A stretch of DNA of 64,000 nt, from positions 1-64,000 of the forward strand of contig JASAON010001577.1 of the NCBI GenBank assembly GCA_030849065.1, given 5' to 3'. The position numbers and the translations under genes are program-made. Each line of letters starts with the position of its first letter. The first letter of the stretch is position 1. The notes beneath the pieces are model-generated. The model was not told the origin of the DNA, did not search any database, and saw only the letters and a list, made by a program, of their open reading frames with translations. Shown here piece by piece: positions 27,515 to 37,500 of the stretch. Source of the stretch: Jaenimonas drosophilae (taxonomy: Eukaryota > Euglenozoa > Kinetoplastea > Trypanosomatida > Trypanosomatidae).

Positions 27515-30481
27515 CTACTGCTGTTCCTCAGCCAGCAAGCCCAGTGGGATGAGGGCCGTGCCCCAGCCTGGGTTAACCCAGCTTGTGTCAAGCACCGCGT
27601 GAATCGCATCGCGACTGCCCGCAGACATGGTGGAGGAGGCCCCGCACGTGGTATCGAGCAGCTTGCTACCGCCACCACCACCACCACCACCACGGTGCAT
27701 AATGCCCTTGAGCGTTGTGCTTGTGCCACCTCCATCGGTGGCGCTCAGGCTCTTGGCGGAGCTGCCTAAACCTGCCGCGGTGGGAGATCCCGGCTGATGG
27801 GGCTTCATGGCGCTGCGCATAAGGATGCCTCCCGACTGCGTCTTGGGCCGCCGCATCATCGCGCCCCTGTCGGAGCTCGTCGTGGCGAACAACATCGCCT
27901 CGGTACTGTTTGTGTTTGTGGTGGTGTTGGCGGCGGCAATCCCATACTTGGGTGATCCAGCCGCCGCCCCACGCTGAATGAGCGGGCAGAGCAGTGCGTT
28001 GCCGACGGAGTCGCGCTGTTTGGCGGCTTGATAGCGTTGCGTTAACCCGCCACGGCTGGTGAGGGCGGTGGTACCCGCGCTGCGCATCTTCGGTGTGGTT
28101 GTTGGCTGCGATGGCACAACCACCGAAACGAGCGGAGGTGGCGGCACAACGGCACGCCCACCACTACCACGCTCACCACGACCCCGACTGCGCGCCTCGC
28201 GGTTGGTGAATATAACCCGTTCATGTGGCAGTGAATCCATGCTGCTACAACTACTGCTGCAGCTGATCTCTTCAGAACCGGAGCTGCTGCTGCGGCTGCG
28301 TGTGCTGCCACCTTCACTCGCTCTACCAGCGGAGCACGGCTGTGTGGTGATACTCGCCCCGGCACCTTTTCCACGATTGCCAAAAGCCATGGAGCTCAAC
28401 GGCCGGCACTGATTGTCGTTGTCGGCGTTGTGCAACACCTTTTGAGTACGACGAATGGCGAACTGGCTTTGGAGGGCCACGGCTGCGCGCAAGGGCCCGA
28501 CATGCTCCACGACCAGGAAGTAGGAGCTCGGGTACTTCAGTGTATCAAGCAAGGAGCGGTGTGGGATGTACTGCGGATCACGAAGGAGGGCTTCCACCTC
28601 AGCCAGCTCGAAGCGTTGCTCCACGGCGTTGGTGCCGCTGTCGCTCGTGATGGGGCGGGAGTGGCTGCCACCACGTCCATCGTCTGTGAGGGGCGGAGAT
28701 GGCACCGCCGTCCCGCGGCTGCCCAGCAAGCGGCTCACCGACATGCCCATCGTGCTGCTGTTGGCGCCAACGAGCGGCACCTCCTCATCCCGCGCCGACG
28801 TATCACGGAGGATGGCGCCGTGGGATTGGTACGTGAAGCGGCTTCCCTCGATGCGTCCACCGGCAGCAGCCCCCGACTCAAGCACGGTCGTTGCAATCTG
28901 CCGATCTACAATGTGTGCCGGCGGGGCCAGACGCCGCTCAATCTCTTCCAGGTACTGCTGCTGCACACCCGTGATGCTGCCAGGGCGGCACAGACGCATC
29001 CAACCCATCGCCTCACGCGCGGAGAAGCCGTAGTGGCGCATAATATAAACAGCCAAGACGGTGCCCGTACGCCCAAGGCCAGCGCGGCAGTGCGTTGCCA
29101 CCACTCCCTTTGGTGCGCCACGACGCTGCCGGCGTTGCGCGTCGAGGGTCTTGGCGGGTGGGAGGCCGCGGTACACGCCACCCACTTTTCCCCCGGTGCG
29201 GGAGAAGATGGGCTGTGTGCTGCCCGACGTGTTGCGCACGCTCTCACCGAGCTCCGACTCCACCAGACGAAGATACTTCTTCAGCACCGCATCGTTGGGG
29301 GCGGTGCCATCTGGAAAAAGCATCTCCACGTGTTGGATGCTGTGGCGCAGAAAGGGCCCGGGGCGGTAGAGGGGGTCGTTGAGCCGCACCACCATCGTAA
29401 CTCCGGCGCGGTGCAGAGCGCTGGCGTAGACGACGGCGCTCCGCTCCGGGTGGCTGTCGTCGGGCGAGCTGAAGGCCATGAGCTTGCCAGGCACCACCCA
29501 GCTGTAGTCGAGGCTCTTGGCCTGCTCAAAGGCAGCGAGATCAAAGTGATGAATGCTCAGCCAACCATGTTGCACGGCGCGCTCGAGGCCATGAACGACA
29601 TCCATCACCCCGAGTGGGTAGCTCGAGGCACCAATGCTCGCATCTCGGAATGGTAGGAAGGGCGGATAAACACGCTGGAAGACTTGCTGCACGGTGATGG
29701 CGCGCCAGCGGAGGGTTGCGACGCAGAAGCAGCCCAACAAGCAGGCGGCGTTGGCACGTTCATGGGCGTGGAGGCCGGTGCAGAATACAACCGGAACCGT
29801 GGGGGCTGAGGTTGTTGGTGGTTGACGCAAGGAGCCCGCGGCGAGGATCTTGTTTACGGTGGGTGGCATATCGCCCAGCGACTCACGTGTGTTCGTGGAG
29901 GTGGCGAAGGGGTCCATCGGAGGTGGTCCGAAGGTCATTGGCGCATCGGATGTTTCGCCGCCCACCCACGCATAGTGCGCCGAGCGCTGCAACACACGCT
30001 CCAGTCGTCGTGAGAAGCGCACCAAACAACCAAGATCGAGAGGCCCAAAGTCGGCGAAGAAGTTGTGATAATCAAAGGCAGGATCGCCGGCGATGGAGAA
30101 GTAGAAGCCATCCTCGCGCATCACCGCACCTCCGCCGTGGCCGTTGTCGTGCAGCAAATCGCGCGCGAGCTCGTGGCCGAGAACCTCACGCGTGGTATCA
30201 CTCACGCCGTCGAGGGTCTCAGATGGACGGCGCGTGCTTTCACTGGTACGTGGAGGTCCGTCGTCAAAGGCCACGTGGCTGCTGCGCTGGGAGGCCTCCC
30301 GCTCCTCGGTTGCTCCGCGCTGGCGAACGGCGGAGCGACGGGATGACACCTGCTCCGTGGAAGCGGCCCAACCCTGCGTGGGTGGCGGGCGCTCCGCCAC
30401 TGAGGCGAAGTACAGCACATTCGGAATAATGGCGATGGCCTGGCCCGTGGCGACCATCTCTGATAAGGTGCATCGCTTCAT
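27515..30481 (-). CDS. CDC14: CDC14-family dual-specificity phosphatase (988 aa)
   Basis: The N-terminal half matches CDC14. The A-domain includes FYFSIAGDPAFDYHNFFADF and GPLDLGCLVRFSRRL (residues about 123-160). Then come ANAACLLGCFCV, the YPPFLPFRDAS region, and GVMDVVHGLERAVQHGW with FDLAAFEQ. The catalytic CX5R loop is HCRAGLGRTG (about residue 464), followed by YIMRHYGFSAREAMGWMRLC and RPGSITGVQQQYL, equivalent to CDC14 'RPGSVIGPQQxFL'. It should dephosphorylate Ser/Thr-Pro sites made by CDKs and act in mitotic exit or cytokinesis. The last 430 residues are low-complexity Ser/Gly/Arg/Thr tail, much longer than in yeast or human CDC14 (about 450-600 residues in total). An insertion of low complexity lies before the A-domain (40-110). 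ATG at 30481 with a 10-nt leader after the AG at 30493-30492. Confidence 0.94.
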   Translation of the reverse strand: MKRCTLSEMVATGQAIAIIPNVLYFASVAERPPPTQGWAASTEQVSSRRSAVRQRGATEEREASQRSSHVAFDDGPPRTSESTRRPSETLDGVSDTTREVLGHELARDLLHDNGHGGGAVMREDGFYFSIAGDPAFDYHNFFADFGPLDLGCLVRFSRRLERVLQRSAHYAWVGGETSDAPMTFGPPPMDPFATSTNTRESLGDMPPTVNKILAAGSLRQPPTTSAPTVPVVFCTGLHAHERANAACLLGCFCVATLRWRAITVQQVFQRVYPPFLPFRDASIGASSYPLGVMDVVHGLERAVQHGWLSIHHFDLAAFEQAKSLDYSWVVPGKLMAFSSPDDSHPERSAVVYASALHRAGVTMVVRLNDPLYRPGPFLRHSIQHVEMLFPDGTAPNDAVLKKYLRLVESELGESVRNTSGSTQPIFSRTGGKVGGVYRGLPPAKTLDAQRRQRRGAPKGVVATHCRAGLGRTGTVLAVYIMRHYGFSAREAMGWMRLCRPGSITGVQQQYLEEIERRLAPPAHIVDRQIATTVLESGAAAGGRIEGSRFTYQSHGAILRDTSARDEEVPLVGANSSTMGMSVSRLLGSRGTAVPSPPLTDDGRGGSHSRPITSDSGTNAVEQRFELAEVEALLRDPQYIPHRSLLDTLKYPSSYFLVVEHVGPLRAAVALQSQFAIRRTQKVLHNADNDNQCRPLSSMAFGNRGKGAGASITTQPCSAGRASEGGSTRSRSSSSGSEEISCSSSCSSMDSLPHERVIFTNREARSRGRGERGSGGRAVVPPPPLVSVVVPSQPTTTPKMRSAGTTALTSRGGLTQRYQAAKQRDSVGNALLCPLIQRGAAAGSPKYGIAAANTTTNTNSTEAMLFATTSSDRGAMMRRPKTQSGGILMRSAMKPHQPGSPTAAGLGSSAKSLSATDGGGTSTTLKGIMHRGGGGGGGGSKLLDTTCGASSTMSAGSRDAIHAVLDTSWVNPGWGTALIPLGLLAEEQQ

Positions 30482-30491
30482 GATGCAGGAG

Positions 30492-30518
30492 CTAAGAGAA
30501 TGTGAGGGTGGTGAGAGG
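30492..30518 (-). promoter_or_regulatory. Predicted trans-splice acceptor for CDC14
   Basis: Minus strand CCTCTCACCACCCTCACATT then CTCTTAG; the AG at 30493-30492 is 10 nt before the ATG. Confidence 0.6.
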
Positions 30519-31049
30519 CTCCTGAGAGGTGGGCTGGATGAGGTCTGCCCTGTGCGTACAACGAGTGAGTGAGTCTATGGGACGATGCCACCTTCTCACG
30601 TCGTAAACAACACTCACCACGAACTTTCTCTTTCTCGGGGTAAGTGGAGAAACAGCTCCAACAATACAAATATACAAGGCAAGACCGCCGTCCACAGGAC
30701 TTAATGTGTGTGCTGTGAGCGCGTCGTGAGGAAGAAGACGTATGGATGCGCACACACAACGTACATACACGTCCTAGTCCAGTGTTGCAGTCACGTTGCC
30801 GCACAGACCACAGACAACACCACTCCCAATCACTAGAAGGTGGTGCAGCTCCAGCAATTGAGGCTGGGTGTACCTGAATACGTGTGTGTGTATGCGTGTG
30901 CGAGGATTAAACAATCCCTCGGCACAATGAATATACAGACTATGTGTAGCAGAGAGAAGGAGAGAACAAATGATGATGTGGGCACGTACGTACCAAGCAG
31001 GAATTCATGCCTGCTGTGGTGTTCTCACCAACACACACGCACATGTACT

Positions 31050-31078
31050 ACCTTCGTCGTCCTGAAGACGACGAAGGT
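31050..31078. other. Perfect 12-bp hairpin in spacer
   Basis: ACCTTCGTCGTC (31050-31061) and GACGACGAAGGT (31067-31078) are exact reverse complements separated by CTGAA. It lies about 1.65 kb after the CLK-type kinase stop and about 570 nt before the CDC14 ATG, so it could belong to either transcript's UTR or to a separate RNA. Confidence 0.8.
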
Positions 31079-31408
31079 CTCAGTCTGGCTTGAACCCATC
31101 AAGTAGATCCTGATAAACAGGCGCCGCAAGCAGAAGGCATCAACGAGATGTGGGGTGAGAAGTGCAGTGAAGCATGTTGCATCCTTGCCTCCATCCTCCC
31201 CCAACTCATTCCTCACTCCTCATGAAGAAAGCCACCCCCCCCATCTCAGCCACACACCATAGCCACATAGGTACGTGAATGTGAGGGGTGAAGAGGATGG
31301 TTGCGTAGTCTGTGTGGTCAGCATCATACTAATTCAGATTCGTTGTGCATCTTTGTTGTTTCTCTCTCACCGGCGCCCCCACACGCGTGCAGGAGCACAT
31401 CTATTGGT

Positions 31409-31429
31409 TGTGTGTGTGTGTGTGTGTGC
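31409..31429. repeat. (GT)n microsatellite
   Basis: Uninterrupted GT dinucleotides in the CLK-CDC14 spacer. Confidence 0.85.
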
Positions 31430-32702
31430 GCGATTGCTTGGATTGAGCTGGTGCCCGTGAGCAGATGTTTGGTGAGGACATCTCCCAGCCATCATCACCA
31501 CATGATGGCATATCCAAAACAAGGAAGTAGTGTGTGCGTGTGTGTGTTGTGCATCTGTGTGGCTGGAAGATGGTTGGCCTTGATGTCTAGGATAAACATC
31601 TCCGCAAACTCCTTCCACGCACAACACACAGACATACACACGCACATCGAACATACGAAAAAAAAAAACAATACAATTAAAACAGGGATGGGTGGTACAC
31701 GCCAAGTGATCGCCAACCTCTTCTTGTGTGCAGTGCGCCAGCGCAGCTTCTCATCGTGCTTCACGCACGACTGCCTCCCTCACCTCCCCGACCTTCTCCA
31801 TCACCCACCACGCACAATCAGAGAAGGATAGATGCACAATGTGGAGATATGGAGGGTGAAGACGAACAGGAGCGCAGAAGCGCCTGCCTCATCATCACAG
31901 CAACAAGAGATGGCCGGTACAAGATCTAATAACAATCTTAGTTTGAAAATCAGTACATATACTCCGATCATGAAATGAATCCGTGAGCACATACAGCTTC
32001 CTGCACACACATGTTGCACACACACCGCGTGTTCTTCTCCACATCCATTGAGGGAGGGAGCCGCCGTCGTCTGTGAGTATGCATGCAGCACATATTATCT
32101 CGTCGCTGCACCACACCACCCCCCACGGCAAGCTCTTCCCCCTCCCCGTATACATGTAGAAGCGTACATAGGATTGATGGTGCGTGTGTGTGTGTGTGTG
32201 TTCGTGCGTAGACAAAAAAAACCAAAAAAAGGACGACGCCAACAACAACTTTCCTTATCCTCCACAAGATAGTTGGAGCGTACAGCACATCAAATCATTC
32301 CCTCCCCATCACCTGACTACCAGGCCATACACCTTCTTACCAAAGGTCCATGCGTACTGGGGCATCCAAGCACAACCCGCACAAGTGGGCGTGATGGAGG
32401 CGAAGACGACGAATCTCACACAAACACACAACACAACGCAGAGAATAGATGGAAATCATTCAGGTACACGTTGTACTACCAATCATCTTAGTATGCCTGG
32501 ACTGAAGTACGTGTGGTATGTGTGTGTGCGTGTGTGTATAAGTGAGCAGAGGACGAGTGTGTGGTGAGTGGCGTTGATATATGTGTGTGTGTGTGTGGTG
32601 ATGGCGTGCGCATCATTTTGTTCTGAGAGAAAAGGATGTCTGAATGGTTGACGCACACAAGAAAACATACACACATACACACACACACCCCTTCACGAAC
32701 CA

Positions 32703-34127
32703 CTAACAGCTGGGGCTTGGTGGCAGGTTGGCGCGGTTGTTCGGGAAGTTGGGGTGGTCGCCGGCCTCGGGATAGTACTGCAGCACGTAGGGATGTACGG
32801 CCATCTGCCGCGCGGTGAGGCGCTGACGACGGTCATAGTGGAGAAGGCCCGTGATGAGGTCGTAGAGATTTGGATCGCTGATCACCTCGCTGATCTTGCG
32901 CGCGCGGCCTACACGTGCCTGGTGCTTTAGATCCACGCAGGGGCGCAGTTGGCCCGCCGAGGTGAAGAGCCCGCGTGCTTCGTCGGTGCCGGCGAGGTTG
33001 GCCCACTCCGGTGGGAAGTTCTGCAACGAGCGACGCATGAGATTAAGGTGCTCGAGGTTGTCGTGGGTATCAAAGAGAAGACGTCCGGTGTAGAGCTCAT
33101 AAATGATGCAGCCCATGGACCACATGTCGGTGGAGTACATCCAGCCAAGACCAAGAATCACTTCGGGGCTGCGATAGTGCCGGGTTGAAACGATGGCGGT
33201 GCGGCTGTGGCGCTCATCGCAACATCCACCAAGATCGCAGATACGTACGCGGCATGGGTCCGGCGGGAGTGGGCGGCCGTTGCTCTGCTGCACGGTATCG
33301 GATGACTCCATCAGGATGTTTTCTGGCTTGAGGTCGGTATGGATGAGATGGAGCTCGCTGTGCATGAAGTCGAGGGCGACGGCGGTCTGAAACACAATCT
33401 GTGCGAGGTGGCGATGATCAATGGGCCCGTGGCGCATGATCCAGTCGAGCAAACATGGGCCGTACTTGGGCATGACGATGCACATGTGGCCGCTATCGTT
33501 CTGAAAGAAGCGCTGAATCTTCATGAGTGGGAAGCGGTCGGGGGTGTCAGCCATGGAGATCTTCTCCATAAACTGGATCTCAATCTTGGCATCGCGGGTG
33601 TACTTGGGCACGTTACGCACAATCTTCACGGCGCAGTACTCACGACGCTTGCGGTCCCACGACTCCACCACCTTGCCAAATGTGCCCTCGCCGAGCAGCG
33701 AGAGAATCTTGAAGCGTTGCGTGCTCACATCGATATCCTCGCCGAGCACCACGTAGAAATGGCCCTCCTCCATGTTCTGATGAGGAAGGGTGTACGTAAC
33801 TTTGCGCTTCTTCGCCACGGGGGCGGCGGGGTTGTTGGAGCTCGACTGCTGCGGCTGCTCATCGGTGGCGGCGGCGGTGTCATGGTCGCGCTTGCTTCCA
33901 GATCGTCTGCCCTGTGGCACACTACTGTTGTTGTTGTTGGCATCTCGGTGAAGTGCGTTGCGGGTGTTGGGCACCTCCTCACGAGGGGCAGTCATGCGCT
34001 GCGGGCGGCTCTTGGAGAGCACCTTGCCGGCAGGTCCAGGGATGTAGTTCTCGTTGTTGTTGGCAATCGAAGATTGCGTGAGCCCAACGGAGCCCGTGAG
34101 GTTGGTCTTGCGCACTGGGTACGACAT
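32703..34127 (-). CDS. CLK/LAMMER-type protein kinase, resembles kinetoplastid KKT10/KKT19 (474 aa)
   Basis: The N-terminal 125 residues are low complexity with basic patches, then a complete kinase domain (about 138-460). Features: GEGTFGKVVESWD glycine loop, AVKIV lysine (about 167), HTDLKPENIL catalytic loop (about 262; HxDLKPEN with Thr is typical of CLKs), ICDLGG at the DFG position (about 297), STRHYRSPEVILGLGW activation segment, DMWSMGCI and EHLNLMRRSLQ at the position of the LAMMER motif EHLAMMERILG. CLK kinases phosphorylate SR proteins in most eukaryotes; in trypanosomes the CLK-related KKT10 and KKT19 act at the unconventional kinetochore. That assignment is inference from family and presumed lineage. 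ATG at 34127; the leader from the AG at 34159-34158 is 30 nt. Confidence 0.9.
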   Translation of the reverse strand: MSYPVRKTNLTGSVGLTQSSIANNNENYIPGPAGKVLSKSRPQRMTAPREEVPNTRNALHRDANNNNSSVPQGRRSGSKRDHDTAAATDEQPQQSSSNNPAAPVAKKRKVTYTLPHQNMEEGHFYVVLGEDIDVSTQRFKILSLLGEGTFGKVVESWDRKRREYCAVKIVRNVPKYTRDAKIEIQFMEKISMADTPDRFPLMKIQRFFQNDSGHMCIVMPKYGPCLLDWIMRHGPIDHRHLAQIVFQTAVALDFMHSELHLIHTDLKPENILMESSDTVQQSNGRPLPPDPCRVRICDLGGCCDERHSRTAIVSTRHYRSPEVILGLGWMYSTDMWSMGCIIYELYTGRLLFDTHDNLEHLNLMRRSLQNFPPEWANLAGTDEARGLFTSAGQLRPCVDLKHQARVGRARKISEVISDPNLYDLITGLLHYDRRQRLTARQMAVHPYVLQYYPEAGDHPNFPNNRANLPPSPSC

Positions 34128-34590
34128 CTGAGATGAAGGCCTCTTCTAGTTTTTCTTCTGCGTGTGTGTGGCAAACGAAGGAAGGAGGAGGAAGAAGTAG
34201 TAGGTGCTAGAGGTGTTCTGCTACACGAGAAGAGAGAGGTGGGGGAAGGTCCGCCGCGTATGCTGGTTGCACAACGATGGAGCTACCCGAGCAATCTGCG
34301 TCGTGATGATGATCTACGTTGGCTAAGTTGTGGGAGAGACAACACCCGCGTGTGTGTGCGTCAAGATGAGTGTTGGTTTGGAGGCTCCGCGCGTTCTCAC
34401 TACGTTGCGCGTGGATCAGCACGTACGTACACGTTGGTACAGGAGAGAAGAAGGAAAATGAAGAAGAGTGAGTATGTGTGGGATGGGGCCTTGTTCTCGT
34501 GGTGGCTTAAAGATGATGTTGCATGTATGAGCGTGTGTGTGTGTGTGTGTGTGCCCCCGTCGTGGAATCTTCCACGCACCACAATAAAAA
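34128..34590. other. Spacer between NPRL3-like and CLK-type genes
   Basis: Contains the kinase leader and acceptor, a GT run near 34530-34550, and the end of the NPRL3-like transcript. No gene seen. Confidence 0.6.
34158..34204 (-). promoter_or_regulatory. Predicted trans-splice acceptor for the CLK-type kinase
   Basis: Minus strand CTACTACTTCTTCCTCCTCC and TTCCTTCG, then CACACGCAG with AG at 34159-34158, 30 nt before the ATG. Confidence 0.65.
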
Positions 34591-37500
34591 TTAGAGTGCC
34601 GTCGCCACCTCCTCCTGCCGTCCAAGACCCACGCCAAGACCACGAAGAAGGAGTACATCGCTGAACTCATTCACGACGGCATGAAGCAAGAATCGTGTAG
34701 GTGCGGGCCGCACAGGCATGCCGGTGCAGGGGCTGAGGCAGTCAAGAAGACTCAGACGTTCGTAGAGCTCCCACGTTTGCATGAGCTGCACATCCACACG
34801 GGTGGCCTCGAAGGAGAGGAGCCCATCCTGCACCGCAGGTCGTACCTCCACCTCACCAAAGCGGCCTGCCGCCGCCGCCCCTCCCTTTGCGCCGGCCACG
34901 GGCGATGGCTGCTGCTGCGCGCACACAAGCGTCGCGAGGGTCTCACTGGTGTGGCCCATCAATCGCAGCTGGCGGATGGATGCCATGTTGGCCAGGAAGG
35001 GCCGCAGTCGGCGAAGGTGGCGCTCCAGCAAACGCAGAAGCGCCTCCATGTTGATGCCCGTCGTGCCCCATGAGAAAGCCACGAGGTGGTGTAGGCAGAA
35101 CTGCAACAACACCTCTTCTGGTACGTAGCGATCTTCCGGACGAAGGAGAGATGGTGGGGCATTGTGGGAATGCATCATGGCACCAGGAGGACGGTTGTAG
35201 AGGTATGTGTCGTAGCTCATGTTGGCCGTTGTGGCCACACCAGACTTGTGCTCATCAGAGGTGCTCCCCCAGGCTGTTTGCACCGCAGCGCTTGATCCAA
35301 CGCCAACACCAACGCCACCACGCTCGGGAATCGTGAGGAGTGAGCTGGGACGGATGGAGGAGCGGTCTGGCACCACACGCTTGGCGTAGCGCCGACCTGC
35401 CGGCAGCGGAGAGGAGCTGCGCACCTCGGGTGAGGATGAAGCTTCTGGATTCTGAGGAAGGCGTGCATCAACGTCATCATCATTCCCCTTAACAGCCACG
35501 AGCATCGCCCCCTCCCCAACACTTTCGGCGTCGTCCAGCTCCGTGTGGTAGCTGTTGGTGCCTGGTGGCGCGGTGGCGGTGTTCTGCGGGCTGCGTTCGC
35601 GGCTGTTGCGGCTGCGATAGGTCAGGGCACTCACGCGGAGAGATGATCGCGCGGAGCTGCTCATGGGATAATCCAGGGCAGAGGCCACGCCCGCCGCGGT
35701 GGAGCGACGTTCAATGGCGATGGAGGCACTCGAGCTGGATGCAGCTGCGCCACCTCCAACTGCTGCCCCATCAACACCACCACATGATTGTGCAGCAGCA
35801 GCTGCCGTTGTTTCTGATGTTGGTGCGTGTTGCGTCGTGGCATTGTGCTCCTTGTGCAGCAGCATCTCCGTCAGCTCATGGCGCCGATTGCGGGTGAAGG
35901 CCAGTCGAGACGTGATGCGGCCCGATTGCGCCTTCAACCACCGCGCGGCCTCGGCGTTAACGCACTCGGCGTGCAAGAGAGCTCCAGCTTCTTCAGCTAC
36001 TGCTGCAGCTCCTCCATGGGGCTGACGTGTGGGCGAGCTACGACCCTCTGCCGCTGTTGTTGTTGGTGTTGGTGTGTTCGTGTGCCCCCACGGGGAGGCG
36101 GGCGGTGAATGTGCCCCATTGTTTGGGATGGCGGCGTTGTTGTGGTGCGGGTGCGTCTGAACCCACTCACTCAACAAACGTTGGTACATGGCGTGAGAGC
36201 TCCCTGCGTGCGTTGCCACGGGCTGCAGGTACACCGAGGGCCGGGCAAACCACGGACGAACCACGTTCGCCGCCGCCGCTCCACCCACGCGTTGAGCCGC
36301 CACGACGTCGCCGCCGTCGATGCCTCCCGCGCTGCGCCACTGCGTTGCATGTCTGGCGCAGGCCAGCACACATGGATCGAGGAACAGCCACCGCAGTGGG
36401 AGTGGCGCCACCTCACCGGCGTTGTTGGCCACGACCCACTCATTCGTCTCAACCGCGAGCTCCTCGCAGTATGGGCAGGCGGAGCCCCACACACAAAACA
36501 CCGGATAGCCGTGCTGCCTGCTCGCCGCACTTGCTTGAACGGGGCTCGTCAGCGTTGCGTTGGTTGTGGTGGTGGTTGTGGCGCCAGCCTGGCCAAAGAG
36601 GGGTGCATCTCTGCTGCTGTCGCTGCGTGTGTTTCGTACGGGCATGCCTTCCACTTTATACATGCGCATCAGCATGTGCAGGATGATGGTGGAGGGGAGG
36701 GTGCGGTCGTGCGGTTGAGATGAGCGACGCTGATGATGATGTTGTTGAGATTGGCTATCACGACGTTGGCCCTTGCGCACATGACGTGCGGCGAGCCTCG
36801 ATTGTTGGGCATCCAAAACCAACGGCGCCACAACCGTTCCATGCGTGAAGACGATGGCCATCTCGGAATCCACCGTGATGGCACCTTGCAAACGCAGGAA
36901 CTCAATGATCTCCACCACAACAAAATCGAGGCTCGCGGCCTGTTGCAGCCCCGCCATCACCTGCGCCTCACGATCGGCGGCGGCGGAGAGATCATCCACG
37001 GCGCTCGATGAAAAAGGCTGCGTTGATGTGCCGCTATACAGCTCGCGATGCCTTGTACTGTTGGTGAATTGCACGGAAGCACTGAGATCGCGACCGAGAG
37101 AGGTGTTGTTGGTGGTTGTGGTGGAGCGTGTGGTGGTGCTGCCACCTTGCAGCGCCACTTGACGACGTTGCAACACATCGAGGAGTGCGCGCTCGAGGCT
37201 GCGATAGAAAGCGCCAATCCGCCATGGCGCGGCGAGGCTGAAGAGGCAGGCAAACACCATGGATAGTGGCAGAAGACGTGCGTAGCGCTTCCCCATCACC
37301 TCGGCGTACTCACGCACGAGATGATCCTTGAAGTTGGCATCCTCGAGCACAATGAGGCTGCATGGGTTAAGCTGTGTGTAGAGGGCGGCGAGCGGGCGTC
37401 GTGAGCGTGTGCTGCCGCCGGTGAGGTGCTTGTGTGGCAGAAAGAGCAGCTGGTTGATGTAGATGCCATCAGGTGCGGGTGAGCCATCGTCTTCTCCAAA

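Larger units (their letters stand above)
30482..32702. other. 2.2 kb spacer between CLK-type kinase and CDC14
   Basis: No credible gene on either strand; frames here encode only VCVC/HTHT-type peptides from dinucleotide repeats. Holds the hairpin at 31050-31078, several A-runs, and CDC14's acceptor. Confidence 0.6.

Noticed and set aside
28430..29656. 408-codon plus-strand frame
   Set aside because: Antisense to the CDC14 catalytic region; no acceptor signal on the plus strand and no domain.
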